Below, in pieces: positions 7,769-16,321 of a stretch of DNA of 37,033 bases. Position numbers and translations under genes: made by a program. Within the stretch, counting starts at the first letter, position 1, and every line of letters begins with the position of its first letter. Below the pieces are notes generated by a model. It was not told the DNA's origin, made no database searches, and saw only the letters and a program-made list of their open reading frames with translations. This DNA comes from Marinicella gelatinilytica (lineage in GTDB: Bacteria; Pseudomonadota; Gammaproteobacteria; Xanthomonadales; Marinicellaceae), in contig NZ_JAPMLN010000020.1 in assembly GCF_026410405.1 (NCBI RefSeq), positions 1-37,033 of the forward strand, written 5' to 3'.

Positions 7769-10700
7769 TCTTGTTCAATTGGTTGGGGTTTTTGCGTTGA
7801 AAAACGTAATTTAATGCGTTCCAGTAGTACATACAACGACGGAATCAATATTAAAGTAATAACCGTGGCAAACATAATGCCAAACGCCAATGATACCGCC
7901 ATGGGCACGATGACTTTCGCCTGTAAAGACTGTTCAAACATAATCGGCATTAAACCAAAGAAAGTGGTCAATGAAGTCAGCATAATGGCGCGAAAGCGGC
8001 GACTGCCTGAATAACGGACTGCTTCGACTAAAGTTTGTCCTTCGCTGCGGCGATTATTGATGTAATCCACCATCACCAGGGAATCGTTTACCACCACCCC
8101 GAACAATGCAATGATACCGAATAAGGACATCATGGAAAATGTCAGACCCAACATCCAATGACCTATGATGGCGCCGGTCACGCCAAACGGGATGGCGGAC
8201 ATAATAATTAAGGGCTGACCATAAGATTTCAGCGGTACCGCCATCAACACATAAATGAGTAACAAAGCCATAGCAATGCCCCAGACAAAGTTGACGGCTA
8301 ATTCCGCCATTTCTTTGCTGATGCCGTCTAAGTCAGATTTAATGGCGGGAAATTCAGCAACGATTGGATCACCGGGATTGGCTGGTTGAATTTTGGCAGC
8401 GATGGCTTGCGGGTTGGCAACGGCTTTATCCACTTGAGCGGTAATTCGTGCGGCTCGTTTTCGGTTAACCCGTTCGATGCTATTGGGGGCTTTGCCAATT
8501 TGAATATCGGCAACCGTATTTAATGGCACTTGATCGCCTTGTGGAGTGCGAATGCGCAGTTCTTGCAACGACTGCATGGATTCTCTGGCAGCGCGATCGT
8601 AGCGTAACATCACCCTGATTTCGTCATTACCACGCTGGATACGCTGTACTTCATCGCCGTAAAAGGCTTGACGAACCTGATGGCCGATGTCGTATTGAGT
8701 CAGGCCTAAATTTCTACCCAAGGGTTTAATCTTAAGTTGTACCTCATCTTTGCCGGCTTCCAAGGAATTGCGGACATCATAAACACCCTCAAAGGATTTG
8801 AGTTTATCGGCAACCATGTCAGCGGCTTTTTGTAAGTTATCAACATCAGGGCCAACTAACTTAAGGCTGATGTCAGGACCTTGTCCGGGACCGGCTAAGG
8901 CCACTGTGCCCACATAGGTGGCACCCACTATTTCTCCAATATTCTCCTGCCAGCGACGCATGACTGTTTTGCTGTCGATATAGGCCTCTTCATCTTTGAG
9001 CAGCTCGACAATGACCCGCCCTGAGGTTTGAGAATTTAAAAAAGCCAATCTGTGTTTAAAAACAGCGCCACTTTCCAGGCCATATTCTTCACTGATTTCA
9101 CGGTCTAATTTAATCAATGCGTCTTGCACTTCAGTCAAAACTTCAATACTGCGGGATTGGGGTGTGCCTTGTGCCATGGCGAATTCTGCCTGAACGATGT
9201 CTGAGGCAAAATCCGGTAACATAACAAAGCGTACCAAGCCGTTGTTAATCAAGCTGATACTGAGAATAAAAATGGCGGCAAATATTGTTAAGGTCAAACC
9301 GGGTCGATTGACTGCCTTTTCAATGGTGGGTTGATAGCGTTTACTGATAAAGCTTTGTAAACCCCTGTCAATTTTTCGTTGTAACCGCAATAAAGGTCCC
9401 GGATTGGGGTTATTTTGTTGCGCATTCATGTGTGCTAAATGTGCCGGAAGGATTAATTTTGATTCCACCAGTGAAAACAGCAGACACAGAATTACCACCC
9501 AGCCGACAGCCTCAAAAAAAGAGCCGAATAATGTGCCAACAAACAACATTGGCGCAAATGCCGCCACAGTGGTAAGTACCCCAAATGTTGCCGGCACCGC
9601 CACCCTTTGCGCACCGATGACCACATTTTTTAGAGAGTGACCATGATCCTGGATTTCTGCGTAGGCGCTTTCGCCAATAACAATGGCATCATCCACCACA
9701 ATGCCCAATACCAATATTAAGCCAAACATACTCAACATATTCATGGTTACGCCCAAATAAGGCATTAACAAAAATGCACCCAAAAAGGCCACAGGTAAGC
9801 CCAACATCACCCAAAAGGCCACCCGCAAACGCATAAACAAAGTTAAAATAATAATCACCAATATGGCGCCCTGAACCATATTTCGTTGCATCATGTCGAG
9901 TCTGCCACGTACATAGAAAGATGTATCCAGCCAAGCATCAATATCGATATTTGCCGGCAGTTGTGGTCGTATGTTATCGACAAATTGATGCACTTGATCA
10001 GAAATATCTAATACAGATTCTGTTTCTACAGAGTTCACTTGGATGCTGATGGCGGGCTGACCATCAAAGGTGCCCAGCACACGATCTTCTACGAAAGCAT
10101 CTTTAATGATGGCAATATCGCCCAGTCGTAAACGTGAGCCGTCCGGGTTGGTGCGGATAACGGTGTCTGCATATTGTTTACCGGTATAAGATTGACCAAC
10201 AGTTCTTAAAAGTACATCGCCACGTTCGGTTTTAATGGCACCACCGGGTAAGTCTAATGATGCCCGCTGTAAAGCGCCGGCTATTTCATCAAAGGTCAAT
10301 TGATATTCACGCAGTGTCATTTCTGTCACTTCAATACCAATTTCATAGGGACGGTAGCCGATTAATTCTGCCAACGAAACATCCGGCAAGTCCACCAGTT
10401 CGTTGCGAATGTGTTGGCTTATTTCCAGTAATTCACTTTCCGGTACTAAACCATGTAAGGACACAAACATCACCGGTTGCTGTGCCAAAACCTCACTGAT
10501 AATGGGTTTTTCAGCTTGCTCGGGAAAGGAATTAACACCATCAACACGGTTTTTAATTTCCGCCATGACCTGCTTAACATCATAAGCAGAGTCAACTTCT
10601 ACATAGGTGCGCGCCATGCCTTCATTGGCCACACAAGTGATTTTATCAATGCCTTCTAAGCCTGAAATGGCATCTTCTAATTTAATGCATAGGCCTTTTT

Positions 10701-10896
10701 CAACTTCATCCGGCGCGGCACCGGGATACACCATATTGATGGACACTTGGTTGATGGTGGTGGTTGGAAACATTTCCTTTTTTAAATTGAAGGCAATGGC
10801 AAAACCAACAACCAATATACAAACCATCATTAAATTGGCCGCCACCGGATTGGAAGCAAACCAATATATGATGCCGCGATCCCATTGTTTGCTCAT
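7765..10896 (-). CDS. RND efflux transporter, inner-membrane pump
   Basis: A 1043-residue AcrB/MexF-superfamily permease. It shows the usual duplicated plan: one membrane helix (about 18-36), a large periplasmic loop, six helices, a second loop and six more helices. The proton-relay motif VVDDAIVIGES lies near residue 400, and the matching segment of the second half is VVNDSLVMVDYINNRR. The GAAPDEVEKG and FPTTTINQVSINMVYPG phrases place it with HAE1-like pumps of the less-studied group seen beside simple MFP partners. Its ATG overlaps the stop of the adaptor gene upstream (ATGA), giving coupled translation. No outer-membrane factor gene is nearby, so a TolC-type partner must be encoded elsewhere. 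Substrate unknown. Confidence 0.93.
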   Translation of the reverse strand: MSKQWDRGIIYWFASNPVAANLMMVCILVVGFAIAFNLKKEMFPTTTINQVSINMVYPGAAPDEVEKGLCIKLEDAISGLEGIDKITCVANEGMARTYVEVDSAYDVKQVMAEIKNRVDGVNSFPEQAEKPIISEVLAQQPVMFVSLHGLVPESELLEISQHIRNELVDLPDVSLAELIGYRPYEIGIEVTEMTLREYQLTFDEIAGALQRASLDLPGGAIKTERGDVLLRTVGQSYTGKQYADTVIRTNPDGSRLRLGDIAIIKDAFVEDRVLGTFDGQPAISIQVNSVETESVLDISDQVHQFVDNIRPQLPANIDIDAWLDTSFYVRGRLDMMQRNMVQGAILVIIILTLFMRLRVAFWVMLGLPVAFLGAFLLMPYLGVTMNMLSMFGLILVLGIVVDDAIVIGESAYAEIQDHGHSLKNVVIGAQRVAVPATFGVLTTVAAFAPMLFVGTLFGSFFEAVGWVVILCLLFSLVESKLILPAHLAHMNAQQNNPNPGPLLRLQRKIDRGLQSFISKRYQPTIEKAVNRPGLTLTIFAAIFILSISLINNGLVRFVMLPDFASDIVQAEFAMAQGTPQSRSIEVLTEVQDALIKLDREISEEYGLESGAVFKHRLAFLNSQTSGRVIVELLKDEEAYIDSKTVMRRWQENIGEIVGATYVGTVALAGPGQGPDISLKLVGPDVDNLQKAADMVADKLKSFEGVYDVRNSLEAGKDEVQLKIKPLGRNLGLTQYDIGHQVRQAFYGDEVQRIQRGNDEIRVMLRYDRAARESMQSLQELRIRTPQGDQVPLNTVADIQIGKAPNSIERVNRKRAARITAQVDKAVANPQAIAAKIQPANPGDPIVAEFPAIKSDLDGISKEMAELAVNFVWGIAMALLLIYVLMAVPLKSYGQPLIIMSAIPFGVTGAIIGHWMLGLTFSMMSLFGIIALFGVVVNDSLVMVDYINNRRSEGQTLVEAVRYSGSRRFRAIMLTSLTTFFGLMPIMFEQSLQAKVIVPMAVSLAFGIMFATVITLILIPSLYVLLERIKLRFSTQKPQPIEQD

Positions 10897-12077
10897 GAGG
10901 GATTAGCCGTTGTTTGATTGTCTTGATCATCCGCCGTGTTATTGGTCATTGAAGCATGGCGAAGCGTCATACCTTGCTCAGGAAATTGAATCGGCGTGAT
11001 AACGATGTCATCTTTTTCATTGATGCCTTCGATGATGTAATCAAACTCATCGGTCTGATAGATAACTGAAACCGGCTGAATATGTAAGTGCCCGTCACGA
11101 TAAAGTGGCAAGCGCTGTTGCGGTAATAACCATTCAGCGGGTACCGGATAAACCTGAGGATAACTTGGGCCAATGATGTCGGCACTGACAAAGGTGTTAA
11201 ACCGTAAACCCAGAGCAAAGGGATTCTTTACCTCGGCAATGCCGTAGGTGACCATGGTTTGCGCATCTTTTTGAGGTTCCAATCGCACCAGCTGGGCCTC
11301 TCCAACTTCAGCGCCATCTACTGCATGTAATGTCACTGGCAGAGGTAAATGATGGTTATCGGATAGTTGTAATTGATTTAAGTGTCGGGTGGTTAAAGGC
11401 AGTCTAATTTCAGCGGTTTCAATACCGGCTAATCGTGCGAGTTGACCGGATACCGTCACGAATTGGCCAATGTCAACTTGCTTGGTGAGAACAGTGCCGT
11501 CAAAAGGGGCTTTGATGGTGGTTTTACTGAGGTCTCTCAGGGCTTTTTGTAAGTCTGCTTTGGCGGCATCCACGGCAGCTTGTGCGCCCTTAAGTTGTGG
11601 AATATTCAATAATAAATCGCTGGGCTTGGTTTTTTTACCAAATGATTCCCAATCTTTTTGCGCTTGCTCAGCCTTGGCTTTTTCTAAATCTAAATTGGCG
11701 CGAGCACTGGCTAAGTTGGCTTCACTTCTGGAGACTGCCACTTGGTAATCTGCTGGTTCAATTTGTAACAGAACATCACCTTGTTTAAATTGCCCGCCAA
11801 CCACAAAGCTGTCACTCACCTCGGTGACCAGGCCACTCACCTCAGCCACTAAACTGATGTCATGTTTTGGTTTTAACAGACCTTGAGATTGTATTTTTAA
11901 TGTCAATGGCTCAGGTTTGACTTGTGCTGTTTCAACCAGAAAGCCAATGTCTTGACGGGGCTGGGTTTGTGGTTCGACACGAAATAAGCGCATAATTAAT
12001 ATGAAGCCGATGACGACCAGTGCAATAACAAGAAAAGGGCCGGCTTTTTGCAAAAAGGTTGCTGTTTTGTCACGCAT
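10893..12077 (-). CDS. RND efflux periplasmic adaptor (membrane fusion protein)
   Basis: A 394-residue HlyD/AcrA-family adaptor linking the inner-membrane pump to an outer-membrane channel. An N-terminal membrane anchor (about 13-31) is followed by the first lipoyl half (VAEVSGLVTEVSDSFVVGG, near 78-96), an alpha-helical hairpin (about 115-175), the second lipoyl half (TTIKAPFDGTVLTKQVDIGQ, near 188-207), and beta-barrel and membrane-proximal domains. AGGATTCT upstream supports the start. It is the first gene of a two-gene operon with the pump. No regulator is adjacent. Confidence 0.92.
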   Translation of the reverse strand: MRDKTATFLQKAGPFLVIALVVIGFILIMRLFRVEPQTQPRQDIGFLVETAQVKPEPLTLKIQSQGLLKPKHDISLVAEVSGLVTEVSDSFVVGGQFKQGDVLLQIEPADYQVAVSRSEANLASARANLDLEKAKAEQAQKDWESFGKKTKPSDLLLNIPQLKGAQAAVDAAKADLQKALRDLSKTTIKAPFDGTVLTKQVDIGQFVTVSGQLARLAGIETAEIRLPLTTRHLNQLQLSDNHHLPLPVTLHAVDGAEVGEAQLVRLEPQKDAQTMVTYGIAEVKNPFALGLRFNTFVSADIIGPSYPQVYPVPAEWLLPQQRLPLYRDGHLHIQPVSVIYQTDEFDYIIEGINEKDDIVITPIQFPEQGMTLRHASMTNNTADDQDNQTTANPS

Positions 12078-12168
12078 TATAGAATCCTAACATGGTCTGT
12101 AACCGGTTAAATTTGAGGTGATTGTGATATCTTATGCAGGCCTTGTGCCGTTTTAAATAGGGCATTGG

Positions 12169-12978
12169 TCACAATGATTCACGTATTTCGTTGATGGCTG
12201 ATTTTAATTGTTGGCCGGCATCACCTGCTTGTTGAGAAAAATCAGCACCGTCACCGGCATAAATAATACTTCTGGAAGCCGATATAATTAATCCCAAACC
12301 GTCATTGCGTAATCCGGCTTTTAAGGTGGCGGCCAAATCTCCGCCTTGGGCGCCGATACCGGGAATCAATAAAGGCATATTGCCCACCTGTTCACGAACG
12401 GCTTGTAATTGTTCGGGGTAAGTGGCTCCGACCACCAACAGTACATTGTTATTTTTGTTCCATTGCCCTGCTGCCAGTTGTGCCACATGTAAATAAAGTG
12501 GCTGGCCGGACTCTAATAACAAGTCTTGTAACTGTCCTGATTCACGGTTGGAGGTTTTGCATAAAACCACCACGCCTTTGTCAGTGTATTGACAATAAGG
12601 TTCGATGGTGTCACCACCCAAATAGGGGTTAACCGTTAAGGCATCTGCCTGATACCTGACAAACGCTTCCTCTGCATAGCGCTCTGCAGTGCTACCGATG
12701 TCGCCACGTTTACTGTCTAAAATCACCGGAATGTCAGGGTAATTTAAATGAATGTATTCGATTATGTCATGTAGTTGTTGCTCTGCGGCCAGCGCTGAAA
12801 AATGTGCAATTTGTGGCTTGAAAGCACAGGCATGTTTGGCAGTGGCATCGACAATGGCTTGTAACCAGTCACTGAGGTTAATGTTGAGCGAGCTTATTTT
12901 AAGCGCTTGTGGATCTAAACCAACACATAATAAGCTGTTGGCTTTTTGTTGTCTTTGTTCTAATTGTCTAATAAACAT
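12169..12978 (-). CDS. pyrF: Orotidine 5'-phosphate decarboxylase, type 2
   Basis: A 269-residue enzyme making UMP from OMP, the last step of de novo pyrimidine synthesis. The catalytic set is in DSKRGDIGST (D88, K90, D93), inside the signature ILDSKRGDIGSTAERYAEEAF. SLLCVGLDP near the N-terminus and FKPQIAHF in the second strand are typical. The length and motif spacing fit the long (about 270-residue) type 2 group rather than the 230-240-residue E. coli type. It is divergent from degQ across 109 bases and stands alone. Confidence 0.93.
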   Translation of the reverse strand: MFIRQLEQRQQKANSLLCVGLDPQALKISSLNINLSDWLQAIVDATAKHACAFKPQIAHFSALAAEQQLHDIIEYIHLNYPDIPVILDSKRGDIGSTAERYAEEAFVRYQADALTVNPYLGGDTIEPYCQYTDKGVVVLCKTSNRESGQLQDLLLESGQPLYLHVAQLAAGQWNKNNNVLLVVGATYPEQLQAVREQVGNMPLLIPGIGAQGGDLAATLKAGLRNDGLGLIISASRSIIYAGDGADFSQQAGDAGQQLKSAINEIRESL

Positions 12979-13087
12979 GATGTAATTATCTGATATAAGG
13001 TCACTGTTTTAGTGCGAAGCATTGATTGTAAGGGAACTTTCCGGCGATAAAAACCTCTTTTAACGTACACTCTATTAAATAACTACA

Positions 13088-14440
13088 ATGACAACTAAAA
13101 AACCATACATTATCAGTCTGCTTGTCGTTTTTTTGTCAATTTATGGACTCGCTCAGGCTACTTTACCCACCGCCGTTGGCAATCAGCCCGTACCTTCGCT
13201 GGCACCTATTTTAGAGCAGGTAACGCCAGCAGTGGTTAATATTAACACCCGTTCGGTGCAATACGTGCGCAACTCTCGAAATGAATTTTACCGCTGGTTT
13301 TATGGTTTACCCAGTGCCCCGCAAGAGCGGGTGTCACAGTCTCTGGGTTCAGGCGTTATCGTCGATGCTAAACAGGGCTATATTTTGACCAATCATCATG
13401 TGGTAAAAGGTGCCGATGATATTTCCGTGGTGCTGCATGATGGTCGCACCTATAGCGCCGAATTAATTGGTTCTGATGATGGCACCGATGTGGCGGTGAT
13501 TAAAATAGAGGCTGACAATCTAACCGCTTTATCGTTGGCTGATTCCAGACAATTAAAAGTCGGAGATTTTGTGGTGGCGGTGGGCAATCCGTTTGGTTTG
13601 GGACAAACGGTGACCTCGGGTATTGTTAGCGCCTTAGGTCGAACCAGTTTACAAGGGCTCGGCTATCAGAACTTTATTCAAACCGATGCCTCGATTAATC
13701 CCGGCAATTCAGGTGGTGCCTTGATTAATTTAAATGGTGCGTTGGTGGGTATTAACACCGCCATCTTTTCCCCGTCAGGCGGCAATGTCGGTATTGGCTT
13801 TGCGATTCCTTCCACCTTAGCTCAGCGAATGATGGATCAACTCATTGAATATGGTGAAGTGCGACGTGGTTCTTTGGGTTTGAGTGTACAGAACATCACA
13901 GAACAACTGGCCAGGGCTTTTGACGTCACCCAAAAACACGGCGTTATAATCACCAATGTGGACCCTGATTCTCCGGCGATGCGTGCCGGCCTCAAATCCG
14001 GCGACATCATCATTAAACTTAATGGTGATAAAATTAACAATCAACAGCAGTTTAAGAACTTTGAAGGTTTGTTGCCGCTCAACAGTGCCGTGCTAATTGA
14101 TTATTTACGTGACAATAAAACCTTAAAAACCGCCACCGAAATCACAGACAATGATCGCAATGAGCTAAGCGGTCATGAGCTGCACCCCTTACTAAAAGGC
14201 ACCACATTGCGTAATTTACCGATGAAATACCGCCAGCAATACCAAGGGGTATTGGTGGATACCGTGACCCGTGACACATCGGCATGGGAATTGGGCTTAC
14301 GTGCCGGTGATTTAATTACCGCAGTGGATAAACAAGACATTGCCACCTTAAAGCAGATGACGGTTAGAATGAACAACAATCCATCGCCATTGTTAAATAT
14401 CTACCGCAACGGCCGCAACTACTTATTGGTACTGGAGTAA
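13088..14440 (+). CDS. degQ: Periplasmic HtrA/DegQ-type serine protease
   Basis: A 450-residue trypsin-fold protease and chaperone for misfolded envelope proteins. Residues 1-24 are a signal peptide ending AQA. The catalytic triad is visible: H104 in TNHHVV, D134 in GTDVAVIKI and S208 in GNSGGALIN. Two PDZ domains follow (about 255-345 and 365-450), with GSLGLSVQNI and PAMRAGLKSGDIIIKLNG in the first. Length and the short LA loop fit DegQ better than DegP. The start has no strong ribosome site but places the signal peptide correctly. msrB follows after nine bases and is probably cotranscribed, coupling protein quality control to oxidation repair. Confidence 0.93.
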   Translation: MTTKKPYIISLLVVFLSIYGLAQATLPTAVGNQPVPSLAPILEQVTPAVVNINTRSVQYVRNSRNEFYRWFYGLPSAPQERVSQSLGSGVIVDAKQGYILTNHHVVKGADDISVVLHDGRTYSAELIGSDDGTDVAVIKIEADNLTALSLADSRQLKVGDFVVAVGNPFGLGQTVTSGIVSALGRTSLQGLGYQNFIQTDASINPGNSGGALINLNGALVGINTAIFSPSGGNVGIGFAIPSTLAQRMMDQLIEYGEVRRGSLGLSVQNITEQLARAFDVTQKHGVIITNVDPDSPAMRAGLKSGDIIIKLNGDKINNQQQFKNFEGLLPLNSAVLIDYLRDNKTLKTATEITDNDRNELSGHELHPLLKGTTLRNLPMKYRQQYQGVLVDTVTRDTSAWELGLRAGDLITAVDKQDIATLKQMTVRMNNNPSPLLNIYRNGRNYLLVLE

Positions 14441-14449
14441 AGAGTTAAT

Positions 14450-14842
14450 ATGAAACAAGAACACAAAGACAAATTAAAAAATAAATTAGATAAAGACAGT
14501 TATAACGTCATTGTCAATAAGGGTACGGAACGACCCCACACCGGTAAGTACAACCTGCATTTTGAGGACGGAACCTATTTATGTAAATCCTGTGGTGCCG
14601 CTTTATTTACCAGTGACAGTAAATTCGATGCCCATTGCGGTTGGCCCAGTTTCGATCGCGCTCTTGCCAATGACACCGTGAAAGAAGTATTTGATGATTC
14701 ACACGGCATGCGTCGCACCGAAGTGGTGTGTGCGCAATGCGAAGGTCATTTAGGCCATGTCTTCAATGACGGCCCCACCGACACCGGCTTACGTTATTGC
14801 ATTAACTCCGTGTCTTTGGATTTTAAGAATAAACGGTTGTAA
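14450..14842 (+). CDS. msrB: Peptide-methionine (R)-S-oxide reductase MsrB
   Basis: A 130-residue enzyme reducing methionine-R-sulfoxide in proteins with thioredoxin as donor. Zinc is held by C45/C48 (CKSCG) and C94/C97 (CAQC). The catalytic cysteine is C117 in RYCINS, and a second cysteine, C63, in AHCGWPSFD is the likely resolving partner. There is no signal peptide, so it is cytoplasmic although it follows a periplasmic protease gene. Length is normal. GAG upstream is a weak ribosome site, consistent with coupling to degQ. Confidence 0.96.
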   Translation: MKQEHKDKLKNKLDKDSYNVIVNKGTERPHTGKYNLHFEDGTYLCKSCGAALFTSDSKFDAHCGWPSFDRALANDTVKEVFDDSHGMRRTEVVCAQCEGHLGHVFNDGPTDTGLRYCINSVSLDFKNKRL

Positions 14843-14873
14843 TAGCAGTCAAGCACCAATAATCTATTTTATT

Positions 14874-14961
14874 AGAGCCCCTTTTTGTCATGTCATGACT
14901 AAAAGCTCTGATATATGGCCTTAAATTTTCTATTTATTTTGTTAAAGTTTGACATTTGTCA
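14874..14961. promoter_or_regulatory. Two palindromes sharing TTTGTCAT upstream of signalling genes
   Basis: The 270-base gap between msrB and the first signalling gene holds a nested palindrome at 14874-14909: AGAGC and GCTCT at the outside, TTTTTGTCATG and CATGACTAAAA inside with one mismatch. A second dyad, TGACATTTGTCA, is at 14950-14961. Both contain TTTGTCAT (14884-14891 and 14955-14962), which suggests two copies of an operator box. The outer structure could also be a weak msrB terminator, but no T run follows. A weak promoter pair (TTTACA 15057, TAATAT 15078, 15-base spacer) lies closer to the gene. Confidence 0.35.
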
Positions 14962-15112
14962 TACAAAGAACCATTCAAACATTAATCTATTGCTAATTTA
15001 GCCGCTTTAAACGAATATTTTTTGGCGAAACTTAGTCAGTAACTTTCTGATTAGCTTTTACAGTTAAATATTGAAAGTAATATTCATAATGAGTTATTAA
15101 TGAGGGATAGGT

Positions 15113-16114
15113 TTGAATACAATTATAAATGTAAGATTGTTGGGGTTTAATGGCTATCGAGATCACCAAAATTTTAAATATATTTTAGAAAGACGCAGCG
15201 ATAAAGCGTTTCGGTTCCAGCTTTCTGAAAGTGACGTGCACTTAACCATTGTTGATCCTGACAGCACTGAAGGCAGTCATTTTTTAATCACCAACAAACC
15301 AAGTCCAAGCGTCTATGTCGCAACAGCCGAATTTCCTGAAAGTGCCAAATACATTATTTCTAAACCCATAAAAGTGGAAGAGATACATCATATCTTGGAT
15401 GAGTTTTTATCAACGTTTAATGCGCATACGCCAAGTAATAACTCAAATCAAGTCCTCAAAAACAAAAGCCCATCTACTAAATCATCATCCAATTTTTACC
15501 AACCGAATAATTACTTACAAGGCCGTATTTTGGATTCGTTGTCCAAAGTAAAATCAGGCGATGAATGTATCCGTCTGATTATGCCTTTTAGCCAATCAGA
15601 AATGCTGATTATCATTTTGACCAAAGATCGAAAGGTTTTTGTCTCACGGGAAGTGAATGAGTTGGATAAGTTTTATGGTTTTATGTTTGGTGAAACTGAG
15701 GTCAAGATTGATTATTTTAAAAAATCTGATCCGGAAATTAAAGACAACTTACAAGGGCCAAGCTTAAGTTTAGAGAAATTGCTTTGGGATGCTTCTGCGT
15801 GCGCCTCATTGGGCAGATTACCTTGTGACACCAGTGAAACGGAACAGCTTAGGTTAAAAAGGTGGCCTAACTTAACCCGTAAAAAATTTAAACCCGGCTT
15901 TTTGCAAGTTGCGGCCTTATGGTCGCAAAACAGTTTATCCATTGAACAAATGAAGCAAAATTTACCCAAACTGGAACAGCAAATTAATGCCTTTTACTCA
16001 GCGGCATCATCCTTGGATTTGTTTGAAGAGGTGCATGATTTTAATGATTCTGGCTCAAGACGGACAGTTGATAAAGGATTATTTAAGAAAATATTGAGCT
16101 GGGTTAGGTCTTAA
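15113..16114 (+). CDS. Degenerate receiver-like signalling protein, paralogue A
   Basis: A 333-residue protein of unrecognised family. The start codon is TTG, chosen because GAGGGATAGG precedes it and the paralogue aligns from the same point. Residues 1-100 alternate strands and helices like a response-regulator receiver and keep a KPIK motif (near 84-87) like the conserved receiver lysine, but no clear acidic pocket is visible. A polar linker (about 103-125) leads to a conserved region starting FYQPNNYLQGRIL, with WDASACASLGRLP and a C-terminal helical stretch (WPNLTRKKF... AALWSQNSLSIEQM) that could be a winged helix. The last residues, KGLFKKILSWVRS, form a basic amphipathic helix. It is followed by a weak hairpin and a 207-base gap before paralogue B. 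Confidence 0.75.
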   Translation: MNTIINVRLLGFNGYRDHQNFKYILERRSDKAFRFQLSESDVHLTIVDPDSTEGSHFLITNKPSPSVYVATAEFPESAKYIISKPIKVEEIHHILDEFLSTFNAHTPSNNSNQVLKNKSPSTKSSSNFYQPNNYLQGRILDSLSKVKSGDECIRLIMPFSQSEMLIIILTKDRKVFVSREVNELDKFYGFMFGETEVKIDYFKKSDPEIKDNLQGPSLSLEKLLWDASACASLGRLPCDTSETEQLRLKRWPNLTRKKFKPGFLQVAALWSQNSLSIEQMKQNLPKLEQQINAFYSAASSLDLFEEVHDFNDSGSRRTVDKGLFKKILSWVRS

Positions 16115-16124
16115 ACCATTTAGT

Positions 16125-16145
16125 ATGACAATAGTCATGTTTTTA
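16125..16145 (+). terminator. Weak hairpin-T tract after paralogue A
   Basis: A 5-bp stem (ATGAC 16125-16129, GTCAT 16134-16138) with a 4-base loop is followed by GTTTTT. This is a weak terminator or attenuator between the two paralogues. The rest of the 207-base gap is AT-rich and holds a good -10-like box, TATAAT at 16287-16292, without a well-spaced -35. Confidence 0.3.
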
Positions 16146-16321
16146 AAAAATTGACCTTATAAAATGTGCGTTGACTTCTATTATTGATAACTGTTATTGT
16201 AATAAGGAAATCTTTCAAGACTGAGTTAAATTTAGACTTGAAAATAAGGGTCATAAGATTCACGGATTGGCAAAATTTGTGGTTTATATAATAAAAGCAA
16301 TAAATAATATAAGGTGCGGTT

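Noticed and set aside
9404-10930. Several open frames of 60-100 codons opposite the RND genes
   Set aside because: All lie antisense within clearly conserved pump and adaptor genes and show no recognisable domain or ribosome site.
16267-16282. sigma54 promoter before receiver-like paralogue B (TTGGCA region)
   Set aside because: The TTGGCA is followed by no GC-containing TTGC box at the required distance; a TATAAT nearby is a simpler, though also imperfect, explanation.
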